DNA from: a virus
Virus record (IMG/VR): IMGVR_UViG_3300035670_000147
Span: 1-64,000 of that record
Reading direction: 5' to 3' (one strand)
DNA length: 64,000 nucleotides
Numbering within the stretch: position 1 is the stretch's first letter; the number at the start of each line of letters is the position of its first letter. Below are positions 56,471-64,000 of this stretch, piece by piece. The notes under the pieces were generated by a model that saw nothing but the letters and a program-made list of their open reading frames with translations, had not been told where the DNA came from and searched no databases. The position numbers and the translations under genes were made by a program.

Positions 56471-57164
56471 GCAAGACAACACCCCGTTTGAAGACCAGTT
56501 TCCGCCCGGGAGTGGTCCGGAAAACAAGGTAGCAAAGGTCAGCGCGCTGTGTTCGTATGGAATGCGGCCGCACGTAATGACCGGATTTCTGCGGCAACTA
56601 TTAATCGGCCACTTCTCTGACCCCGAAAACATTGAAGAGCCGCGTATACGCCGCCACATTCAAGAAATCGGAACATGGCAACCGTCGCAAAACGGTTTGA
56701 ACTCGGGCGGGATTTTGATAGAAAGTATTACTAGATGGGCGCCAAATACCGCCGATAAACGTCCGGCCATACTAATTAAAAGAAATGGCTGGCAGTGGTC
56801 TTCGCGAGTAATTGGTGACAGGTCCGTTGAAAATCTTTATACTGGAGAGACAGGTTACGTAGGTTTCTGGGAAGGCAGCCATACACTATTCTGCCTCGCC
56901 CAAAACGGTGCCGAAGCCGAGTTTTTATCCACGGAGGTGTTCAAGTTTTTAATACTTTTCTCGCCAATGATTAGGGAACAAATGGATTTGTTTAAATTCA
57001 TGCCCACCCAAGTCGGCGGTGTTGGGGAAGTACAAGAGGTGATGCAGGGGTATGCCGTCCCGATCACTGTGACGTATGTGGCCGAGGAAGCGTGGTCGCT
57101 CCAGCCGTACGTCCCGCGGCTTAAGCGGATTGTCTTTAAGGCATCAGATTTGTTGTCAGGTTAA
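56448..57164 (+). CDS. Putative tail-completion/neck protein
   Basis: The protein has 238 residues. ATG 56448 lies 22 bp inside the preceding small gene, with AAGGAAC upstream. It has alpha/beta features (RPAILIKRNGWQWSSRVIGD, ETGYVGFWEGSHTLFCLAQNG) and ends in a strand-rich part (GYAVPITVTYVAEEAW). Its place just before the sheath gene matches tail completion proteins of myoviruses. No strict family motif is seen. Confidence 0.6.
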   Translation: MTDCPNPEQDNTPFEDQFPPGSGPENKVAKVSALCSYGMRPHVMTGFLRQLLIGHFSDPENIEEPRIRRHIQEIGTWQPSQNGLNSGGILIESITRWAPNTADKRPAILIKRNGWQWSSRVIGDRSVENLYTGETGYVGFWEGSHTLFCLAQNGAEAEFLSTEVFKFLILFSPMIREQMDLFKFMPTQVGGVGEVQEVMQGYAVPITVTYVAEEAWSLQPYVPRLKRIVFKASDLLSG

Positions 57165-57205
57165 ATTTTGTCGCGAGGTGTTTTTTTCAAGCATGAGTGG
57201 TTGTG

Positions 57206-57211
57206 TATACT
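57206..57211 (+). promoter_or_regulatory. TATACT -10-like element upstream of the sheath gene
   Basis: TGTGTATACTACT lies 53 bp before ATG 57264. A TTTTCA at 57184 could act as a weak -35 (16-bp spacer). It belongs to the GTATACT set seen before 18053 and 50139. Confidence 0.4.
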
Positions 57212-57245
57212 ACTCGCTAAGCACTTGACCGCACACAAATAACTG

Positions 57246-57259
57246 AGGCACGGAGGCCT
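57246..57259 (+). promoter_or_regulatory. Small hairpin with the ribosome binding site of the sheath gene
   Basis: AGGC and GCCT enclose the loop ACGGAG, 5-8 bases before ATG 57264. It is a shorter variant of the hairpins before 47667 and 48299. Confidence 0.4.
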
Positions 57260-57263
57260 TCGC

Positions 57264-60200
57264 ATGTCGAGTTATATCAAGCCACAAGTATTAGTCTTCC
57301 AAGAGTTCCGGATCGTCCCGACGGAGATCACGGAACCGCTGCGCGCCCACATCGCCGGCCCGCACGCCATCCTTCACCGCTACAGCGATCTTGACGAGAA
57401 GAAGACCATTCTTCTTGGGCAATATGATCGGCTGAACGACATTTGCTATCTGTGGCCGTCGCGTCGGCCCGGTTCGATCGTCGACCTGCCGTACACGAAG
57501 GTGTATATGGACGACGCGCTGCTGAAGTATTTCGACCACGTACTTCAGAGCACGTACACCACGATCACCGCGGTAGACGGCAAGTTCAACTGGATTCAAT
57601 CGGACGATCTTTCGTTTAAGTCCAACACGTCGGCTTATCCGCGCAGCAGCGACTTCCTCGACCGCGACGTGGCGGTTGGCGACGTCGCTTACCTGCGCAC
57701 GGTGTATGACCGCGACGACGAGTGCCGCGAAATCGAACTGTGGACTGAAGTTGTTGGCTTTGCTAGCGACCTCGTCGACTCTTTGATCAAGCCCGCCGAA
57801 AACGACGAAGACAATCAGCCCAACACGCTGGCTTACTGCGGTATCCCGAACCCGGCCGTGGGCGACGATGGGCAGCCCGATGCTGACAACAACTATTTGC
57901 AAGTTGCCGGCAAAGAAAACTGCGTCAAACTCGTCGAACTTGACGGCGCTGCTTACAACGGCCTCGCCAGCGGCGATGTCGAAGAAGAGTACACTATTCA
58001 AGTTATTAAGAGCACCGTGTCGGGGTGCAACGCCGCGCGTCTGCGCGTGCGCAGCGCCAGCGGCCGCGACGATCAAGAAGAAGTTGTGCCGAACGACATG
58101 GGCCAGTGGACCGAAATCGGCACCCGCGGCTTGAAGGTCAAGTTTAACGTGCTTGACACCGAAGCCTGCATCGACGCCTCGGTGGCGAACGACGTTGTTT
58201 ATGATAACTTTGTCACCGGCCAGAAGTGGGTCGTGGCCGTGGCGCAAGAGTTTTACGCCGCAGACGCCGACTCGGCTGCTGACGGGCAGTTCACGGTGCA
58301 GTTGGACGGCGACATTGCCGGCGCTTACAACGGCGCTAAGAACGACGTTTACATTGTTGAGGTCACGAAGGGCGGCGCGTTGGACGCCGTGGTCGCCGAT
58401 ACGCTCGGCTTCCCGGAAATCACCGTACGCACCGTCAAAGGTCTCGACATGTCGGGCCCCACGGAGGTTGTGGAAAACGGCGGCGAAATCGGCATCGGTA
58501 CCAATGGCGTAAAGGTCATCCTGTCCGTCCCCGGTCCGGTGTCCGCGCTTGAGTTGCAAAACGGCGGCAGCACGTACACCACGGCTCCCACCGTGACGAT
58601 CGTCCCGCAGCCCGGCGAGCCGGGACAGGGCGCGACGGCTACGTGCACTATTAATGACGACGGCGTCGTCGACAGCATCACCCTGACAAACGCGGGCAGC
58701 GGTTACTTGAATCCGCCGCAAGTCGTGTTTACTGGCGGCGGCGGGACGGGCGCTTCGGCGCAGGCCTCGCTGAACGTCGGACTCCGGAAGGGTGACAAGT
58801 TCTACGTCGCGGTCGTTTCCAGCAAGGCTGGTCCGGTGCGCAAACTCATCCTTCGCGACGACCTGCCCAGCGAAATGCGCGACACCTACGTGCGCGCTTC
58901 GACTGTTAAGCAGTCGGTCAAGGTGGTTGCCGACGCGAACATCACGTTGGAAGGCCTGCAGACAATCGACGAAGTCGAACTGGAAGCCGGAGAACGCGTG
59001 CTCGTAGTCGACCAAGATGACGCGACCGAAAACGGGGTTTACGTTGTTAGCGCCGAGGCGTGGACTCGCGCCACCGATTTCGACGAAACATCCGAAATCT
59101 CGAAAAACGTTTACGTTCCGGTACTGTCCGGCGACACTTATGCCGGTTCGGGCTGGGTCGTGACGAACAGCGGCACGGTCGCCGTTGGTGAATCTGTTAT
59201 TAACTTTGTGCGCGACGACGAGGCGAACACAGATCGCCCCGTGCCGCTCGACCTGAAGTTGTTCATTAAGGACGACATCCAGATTTCGCGCGTCCGTCCG
59301 GAGACTTATGCTCTGACGAACTACTGGTTCGAAGACACGCAAATCTGCATTCAGGAAGGCATCACTGCCTATCATCCTGACTGGACGGCGACGGGCGTCG
59401 AGCAGCCGCTTCCCGTTGAAGCGGGCAAGGTGTACGTCGAGTACCGCGAATGGCTGGCCGAGTTCGCTGACGAAGTAAATTCGATCAGCGACGTCGCCGA
59501 TCTTGACGATCTTGCCGGGCAACTTCACCCGGATAACCCGCTGAAGTGGGGCGTGTACAAGGCGCTCTCCAACAGCAACGGTACGGTTGTGAAGTACACC
59601 GCGGTTGCCCACCCTGAAGAGTTCGATGAGACCGGGAAAATCCTCGGCCCCGACCTCGACAGTTGGGTACAGGTGCTTGAGCGCATCAAGGGTCGCGACG
59701 ATATGTACAACCTCGTACCGATGACGTTTGACCGCAGGGTGCAAAACCTGTGGGCTGCGCACATCGGCGCCGAGTCGAACGAGATCGCCAACAACTGGAA
59801 GGCCGGCTTCTTCTCCCTTAAGGCCGAGCCGAAGCAACTGGTTGTCGGCGAGGGCGCCCTTATCAAGGGCGTGCTTGGCGAAGTTATGGAGCCGATGCTT
59901 GCTACGCTGAAGGACGACCCGAACGCTACGGGCCAGCAGTACACGTTGCTGCAGGTTCCGCAGGGTACGACTTTCGCTAAGGGCTACTTCATCACCAATG
60001 AGGTGCAGCCGGGCGACATCGTGCGCTACAACTTCTCGGTCGACCAATACGGCGAGGAGCAGTACGAAGAGTATGTTGTCGATCAGGTTCTGTCGGAAAA
60101 CTCGCTGCGGCTGTTCACCGGCGCTGACGCGCCCGTGACGCAGGAACAGCGGTTTGAAATCTGGCACAACCGGAACCGCAACGAGATCGCGGAGGACATT

Positions 60201-60821
60201 GCGCAGCAAGCCGGTTCGCTTTCGAACCGCCGTATCTGCGCCGTGTGGCCCGATCAGGTAGGCGAGGCTGGCACGAGCCAGCCCGGCTACTACCTCGCCG
60301 CTGCGCTCGCTGGTCTCGTCTCCGGCGTGGTGCCTCACCAGCCGCTGACGAACGTTGAGGTCGCCGGTTTCGACGACTTCACGCGGTCCTACAAGTATTT
60401 CAATGAAACGCAACTGAACCGCATGGCGGAAGCCGGCGTGTGGATCGTCACGGAAGACCGCGACGGCACCCCGCACACCCGGCACGCTCTGACGACGGAC
60501 AACCTCGACCTGAATCGTCGGGAAGAGATGATCCGCCGCAATGTGGACTCGATGTCGTACCTGTTCCTGCGTCGGCTGCGTCCGTTCATCGGCCGCACCA
60601 ACGTGCAGCCCGGCATGTTGCGTCGTCTGAAGTTCGAGGTCGAAACAATCATCAACTTCCTGTCTAACAACGGCAACACGGAAGAACTGGGCTCGCAGTT
60701 AATCTCCGGCGAAATCCGGAAACTGCAAGTGCATCCGCTGCTGAAGGACCGGATTGAGATTGTGCTGGACCTCGTTGTTCCGGCGCCGCTCAACAACATC
60801 GAACTGCACTTGGTCGTCTGA
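57264..60821 (+). CDS. Tail sheath protein (enlarged)
   Basis: The protein has 1185 residues. The C-terminal region has the typical sheath signature: R-R-I-C-A-V-W-P-D-Q, YYLAAALAGLVSGVVPHQPLTN, MAEAGVWIVTEDRDG, and a final R-R-L-K-F-E-V-E-T-I-I-N-F-L segment. The N-terminus (EPLRAHIAGPHAILHRYSD) fits the sheath's conserved opening. About 600 residues in the middle are extra: two V-x-V-E-V-T-K-type repeats (residues 230-430), a G-G-S-T-Y-T-T-A-P-T-V-T-I beta module (about 430-500) and an A-T-E-N-G-V-Y-V-V-S module (580-650). Typical sheaths have 450-700 residues, so this one likely has surface-exposed insertions. Confidence 0.85.
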   Translation: MSSYIKPQVLVFQEFRIVPTEITEPLRAHIAGPHAILHRYSDLDEKKTILLGQYDRLNDICYLWPSRRPGSIVDLPYTKVYMDDALLKYFDHVLQSTYTTITAVDGKFNWIQSDDLSFKSNTSAYPRSSDFLDRDVAVGDVAYLRTVYDRDDECREIELWTEVVGFASDLVDSLIKPAENDEDNQPNTLAYCGIPNPAVGDDGQPDADNNYLQVAGKENCVKLVELDGAAYNGLASGDVEEEYTIQVIKSTVSGCNAARLRVRSASGRDDQEEVVPNDMGQWTEIGTRGLKVKFNVLDTEACIDASVANDVVYDNFVTGQKWVVAVAQEFYAADADSAADGQFTVQLDGDIAGAYNGAKNDVYIVEVTKGGALDAVVADTLGFPEITVRTVKGLDMSGPTEVVENGGEIGIGTNGVKVILSVPGPVSALELQNGGSTYTTAPTVTIVPQPGEPGQGATATCTINDDGVVDSITLTNAGSGYLNPPQVVFTGGGGTGASAQASLNVGLRKGDKFYVAVVSSKAGPVRKLILRDDLPSEMRDTYVRASTVKQSVKVVADANITLEGLQTIDEVELEAGERVLVVDQDDATENGVYVVSAEAWTRATDFDETSEISKNVYVPVLSGDTYAGSGWVVTNSGTVAVGESVINFVRDDEANTDRPVPLDLKLFIKDDIQISRVRPETYALTNYWFEDTQICIQEGITAYHPDWTATGVEQPLPVEAGKVYVEYREWLAEFADEVNSISDVADLDDLAGQLHPDNPLKWGVYKALSNSNGTVVKYTAVAHPEEFDETGKILGPDLDSWVQVLERIKGRDDMYNLVPMTFDRRVQNLWAAHIGAESNEIANNWKAGFFSLKAEPKQLVVGEGALIKGVLGEVMEPMLATLKDDPNATGQQYTLLQVPQGTTFAKGYFITNEVQPGDIVRYNFSVDQYGEEQYEEYVVDQVLSENSLRLFTGADAPVTQEQRFEIWHNRNRNEIAEDIAQQAGSLSNRRICAVWPDQVGEAGTSQPGYYLAAALAGLVSGVVPHQPLTNVEVAGFDDFTRSYKYFNETQLNRMAEAGVWIVTEDRDGTPHTRHALTTDNLDLNRREEMIRRNVDSMSYLFLRRLRPFIGRTNVQPGMLRRLKFEVETIINFLSNNGNTEELGSQLISGEIRKLQVHPLLKDRIEIVLDLVVPAPLNNIELHLVV

Positions 60822-60855
60822 CAAACAAATTAGAGTTCAAAGGAGTTAACAAACT

Positions 60856-61317
60856 ATGCCATCGGTCTTTCAAGGTACAAGTCAGGCGCTCAACGGCGTC
60901 ATCCGGGCTGAGGACGTTAAACTCACGTTCCCGGGTGCCGCCGGCGGGGCCGACGGGGCTCTTGTTCAGCAGGCGCAAATCACCTGCGAGCGCACCGTCA
61001 ACATGATTTATGAAATCGGCTCGTCGAAAGTTTATTACGTCGGCGACCGTCGTCGTGGCACTGCGCAGTTCAGCCGAGTTGTCGGCGGTTCGGCGTCGTT
61101 CAAGGCGATGATTGCTCAGTTCGGCGACATCTGCAAAGCGCCCGACAACCACATCGACATGGAAGTTGGGTCGAGTTCTTGCGGCGGTACCAACGGCACC
61201 ATGAACTACAAGATGATGTCGGCGACGTTAAACTCGCTGGGGGCGTCTGTGACGGCCCAAGACATCGTCGTAACGGAGAGCATGGGCTTCATGTTCGTCG
61301 ACCTCGAATACGTCTGA
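60856..61317 (+). CDS. Tail tube protein
   Basis: The protein has 153 residues with AAAGGAG 10-16 bases before ATG 60856. It is beta-rich (VQQAQITCERTVNMIYEIGSSKVYYVGDRRRG, written as a strand-turn-strand pattern) and ends in a strand (GFMFVDLEYV). It follows directly after the sheath, as tube genes do in myoviruses, and its size fits. Hundreds of copies form the inner tail tube. The call rests on position, size and composition. Confidence 0.75.
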   Translation: MPSVFQGTSQALNGVIRAEDVKLTFPGAAGGADGALVQQAQITCERTVNMIYEIGSSKVYYVGDRRRGTAQFSRVVGGSASFKAMIAQFGDICKAPDNHIDMEVGSSSCGGTNGTMNYKMMSATLNSLGASVTAQDIVVTESMGFMFVDLEYV

Positions 61318-61334
61318 TTCGTTTAATATTGGCT

Positions 61335-61384
61335 TATACCGAAAAACGGCGGTTGCGGTTTCCGCAGCCGCCGTTTAAGGTATA
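61335..61384 (+). terminator. Hairpin after the tube gene
   Basis: AAACGGCGG/CCGCCGTTT with inner TGCGG/CCGCA (61344-61376) is extended outward by TATACC/GGTATA. No direct T run follows; a second short hairpin, GGGTC/GACCC with five T, comes next. It probably reduces read-through after the abundant sheath and tube transcripts. Confidence 0.55.
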
Positions 61385-61440
61385 TGGGCTTCGGCCCGGG
61401 GTCTTTTTGACCCGTAACCGCACCTTAACTGGTGGATAAA

Positions 61441-64000
61441 ATGGCAGAAAATGGCGATAATTCCGCCGGGCAATCCGGCGGCAAAACTTCTTTTGGCGTC
61501 GACGTTCCGTCCGCCATGAACGCGGCCGCAAACATCGCCAACGCGATGATTGGCGGCGGAAAAACCACCAACGCGGTCGGGGGCATTGCTTTAGGCGGGA
61601 TAGCCGCGGTGGCGAACGCGGCGACTGGCGGCGCGATGAGCCAGACGCATAAGGGCACAGGCGTCGGTTCCAGCCCCACAACTCAGACACAGTATTTTCA
61701 CGACCCGTCAGCGGCCGCGCGCAGTGTATTGAGACAAATCGTAGGCCGCGGCGTTCTCGGCGACTACGGCTCCAATCTAGCCTCAGTAGCCGACCCATTT
61801 CTTAACATGGTCGGGTACAAAACGGGCTTTCAGGACACCGGCCGAATCTTAACGGGGATTATTCACGACGGGACGCCGATCGCGAATAACTATATTGTGC
61901 ACCCCGACCACGGGCACAATCCCGTCATCGCCGTAGCCATGACGCACACAAGTTCCGCTGCGTTCGGAGTGACGGAATTAAACACGTATATTCCCGGCAC
62001 CCGCGTCATTGTCATGATTCAAGACAAGGACTATCGGGGCGTCATTCTCGGAGCAATTCCGCACACCTTGGAGTGCGGCAAACGCGCCTTTCAAGATTAC
62101 TACTCGCAAGCCAGCCGAAATCGCGTAGATGACTGCCAGAAAAAGCACATCAAGCAAGAAAAAAGTTCGAACATGGCTGACTACGCCAATTGGCGGCCAT
62201 ATGACGCGACATTAGCCGGCGAGTGGGGCGCGATTTCATCGACAGGCGCGAGAATTACTCTGGACGATTTTATGTTCCAGACCGCCGTGAATGAGTTTTG
62301 CGGCGTGTACGGCTTTTATCACGACAGCCTGCTCCGGATTGCCGGTTACAACATGCAGGTTTGGACCGCCGGCAGCGAACGCGACGCCTACATGGATCAG
62401 GCTGAGTGCAACGACTCGCAGGGTTACACGCCGTATCCGTGGGAAGGTATGGGTGTACTCATTCCGGGTCCGCCTATTATCGAGGAGTATGAGCCGGGCT
62501 GTTATCACTGTTTTGAGCAAAAGCCGTACTACTCACGCTGGGAAAATAAACACGAATTTGCGCAGCCTTATCACCGCTCGCAAATTTTCTACGGTTATCT
62601 CGGGCAGGGGATGCGGCAACTTGTACACGCCCCGCCGCCCGGAAAAGAGCGCTGGACGTACAAGGGCGTTCCGGGCCCAACCGGCGATACGCCGTTTGAT
62701 TCCAAGGTCGAGCCCCGGCGTAACGGCGGTACGCTTAGTTACAACTGCGAAGGCGGCCCCGATAAAGATAAAGACCACCAAGAAGAGCCAGTATACGGCC
62801 TGAGCGAAGAAAACAAAGCGCTCGATGGTCGGTTGTTTCTGGCGTCGGCTAAGGGTGTGCATATCTCGAAGCGCATTTTGTTGCCGTTTCCGCAGCGCAT
62901 CAAGCGACCAGAAGATTACAAAAACGGCGACGAAGCAGAGAAAAACTACAAGGCTGCTAGCAAGTACGGTTCCGGGCCTGAGCACGACATAACTGGCACT
63001 ATTAAGACCACAGACGATCAGTATCCAAATTTTCAGCGTGCGGCCGCGCTACTGGACCTGCACGGTTACCTGTACAACTACGCCGGATTACACGCGTTCT
63101 ACTGGCATGAAAAAGACTATAAGACGTGGGAACAGCAAGACCTGCCGTACGCCAAAACTAATCAAAAAATCCCGAAGTTCAATCGGCTGCTGGGCAAGAT
63201 GTATCTGAAAGAAGAAATCCCAGTCAACTTTAAAATCGACCACCGTTACGACAAAAAAGGCGAGCAAAAATTCTACGAGACTGAGTCTTTTGTGTCCCTG
63301 CTCGAAGACGGCGGCATAGTTATCGGCGACGGGTACGGCGGCGAAATTCGGATGACCGGTGGCTGTGTTTTTATCTCGGCTCCGGGTGACATTTGGCTGA
63401 AGGGCGGGCGAGACGTACAGACGTGGGCCGGCAACGACGTTATTGCGCGAGCAAACAAAACTGTCGATATATCGGCTACGGAGAAAAATGTCCGCATCAA
63501 AGCCGAGCGCAACGTGTTGGTGCTCGCGGGCAACGAGACGTCGGATCGCGAGGGCGGCATTCTGCTTGAGAGCCGCAGTAAAACGACAATTTACGACTTT
63601 GAAAAGTGCGGCGACGAGATTTTATTCGGGGGCGTGGTTATGCGCGCGCCAAAGTCGAATGTCGTGGCGCTGGCCAAAGATATCTATTTGCGGACTGGAG
63701 GCGGCGAGGTCGAAAAGGGCGACATTTACATCGACGCGTCAGTGGGCGAAAAAGACATTATCACCAAGTCTAATGACATACATCATTTCGTAAAAGAAGA
63801 AGGGCGTATTTACCAGTACTTTGGCGGGCAAGAAGTTGGCGGGGCAACGAAAGCCAACATGTTTTCAAAAAATATCAACCTGCTGTGCGACGACACAAGC
63901 ATCGGCGGCAATGCTTTTATCAACGGATTTGTGCTCTGCAACCGCGATATCTTTGTGCATGACGGGCATATCTTCACCAAAGACGCCGAGCAAACGCCAA
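61441..64000 (+). CDS. Baseplate/central spike protein (partial)
   Basis: The frame starts at ATG 61441 and is open for 853 codons to the window end, so the C-terminus is missing. Residues about 20-70 are Ala/Gly-rich. Residues 135-205 fit an OB-fold seen in spike hubs (GRILTGIIHDG, PGTRVIVMIQDKDYRGVILG). The region from about 615 shows repeated short strands with Gly/Asp turns (VFISAPGDIWLKGG, NDVIARANKTVDISATEKNV), as in the triple beta-helix of VgrG, gp5 and gpV. It probably pierces the outer membrane. Length and domain order exceed simple gpV proteins. Confidence 0.7.
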   Translation, partial: MAENGDNSAGQSGGKTSFGVDVPSAMNAAANIANAMIGGGKTTNAVGGIALGGIAAVANAATGGAMSQTHKGTGVGSSPTTQTQYFHDPSAAARSVLRQIVGRGVLGDYGSNLASVADPFLNMVGYKTGFQDTGRILTGIIHDGTPIANNYIVHPDHGHNPVIAVAMTHTSSAAFGVTELNTYIPGTRVIVMIQDKDYRGVILGAIPHTLECGKRAFQDYYSQASRNRVDDCQKKHIKQEKSSNMADYANWRPYDATLAGEWGAISSTGARITLDDFMFQTAVNEFCGVYGFYHDSLLRIAGYNMQVWTAGSERDAYMDQAECNDSQGYTPYPWEGMGVLIPGPPIIEEYEPGCYHCFEQKPYYSRWENKHEFAQPYHRSQIFYGYLGQGMRQLVHAPPPGKERWTYKGVPGPTGDTPFDSKVEPRRNGGTLSYNCEGGPDKDKDHQEEPVYGLSEENKALDGRLFLASAKGVHISKRILLPFPQRIKRPEDYKNGDEAEKNYKAASKYGSGPEHDITGTIKTTDDQYPNFQRAAALLDLHGYLYNYAGLHAFYWHEKDYKTWEQQDLPYAKTNQKIPKFNRLLGKMYLKEEIPVNFKIDHRYDKKGEQKFYETESFVSLLEDGGIVIGDGYGGEIRMTGGCVFISAPGDIWLKGGRDVQTWAGNDVIARANKTVDISATEKNVRIKAERNVLVLAGNETSDREGGILLESRSKTTIYDFEKCGDEILFGGVVMRAPKSNVVALAKDIYLRTGGGEVEKGDIYIDASVGEKDIITKSNDIHHFVKEEGRIYQYFGGQEVGGATKANMFSKNINLLCDDTSIGGNAFINGFVLCNRDIFVHDGHIFTKDAEQTP

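Noticed and set aside
57291-60485. 1064-codon open frame on the minus strand across the sheath gene
   Set aside because: It is an antisense shadow created by the G+C-rich codon use of the sheath gene; it has no start signal, domain or neighbours on that strand.

Overview
The window is a segment of a tailed double-stranded DNA phage genome with a contractile (myovirus-type) tail. Every gene I accept reads on the + strand. Genes are tightly packed, often joined by ATGA start/stop overlaps, and the DNA is G+C-rich (high fifties per cent by eye, not counted). A major capsid protein, prohead protease, scaffold, neck proteins, tail sheath, tail tube and baseplate spike are present. The phage also encodes its own multi-subunit RNA polymerase, which suggests a large genome. 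The host cannot be named from the sequence. I found no portal protein and no large terminase here.

Layout. (1) 25-13947: low-complexity Ala/Gly/Pro-rich proteins that look virion-associated, sharing short terminal FG motifs and glycine-zipper segments. Among them are an exported trypsin-like protease, an SNF2-type helicase, a small metallopeptidase and a zinc ribbon. (2) 14017-18023: accessory genes for a glycosyltransferase, PD-(D/E)xK-type nuclease, bacterioferritin-like protein, tRNA-Asn, FkbM methyltransferase and HAD phosphatase. (3) 18026-19667: a self-contained unit with two small membrane proteins and an actin-like ATPase, ending in a strong terminator. (4) 19692-28737: a phosphodiesterase-like protein, a 230-nt structured RNA candidate, a possible holin, a 2H phosphoesterase/Nudix fusion, a matrixin with a cysteine switch, a papain-like protease and several small membrane proteins. 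(5) 28851-38612: virion-like proteins, then the RNA polymerase. Beta is fused to the N-terminal half of beta-prime, and the C-terminal half of beta-prime is a separate gene after two small genes. (6) 38659-51128: head module. (7) 51129-55016: an island between head and tail genes holding a 32-bp hairpin repeat pair, a helical protein, a MoxR AAA+ ATPase, a VWA protein and about 560 nt of highly structured non-coding DNA ending in a terminator. (8) 55017-64000: neck and tail genes, with the baseplate spike gene running off the end.

How the parts may work together (inference). The RNA polymerase would let the phage transcribe its late genes independently of the host enzyme. The prohead protease, scaffold and capsid genes follow the usual assembly order. 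The glycine-zipper proteins could be ejected or inserted into membranes at infection. The actin-like unit could position phage DNA or capsids.

The observations most worth follow-up are the two structured RNA candidates (20211-20440 and about 54428-54986), the beta/beta-prime gene architecture, the actin unit, the MoxR-VWA island, and the FG motif shared by proteins in region 1.
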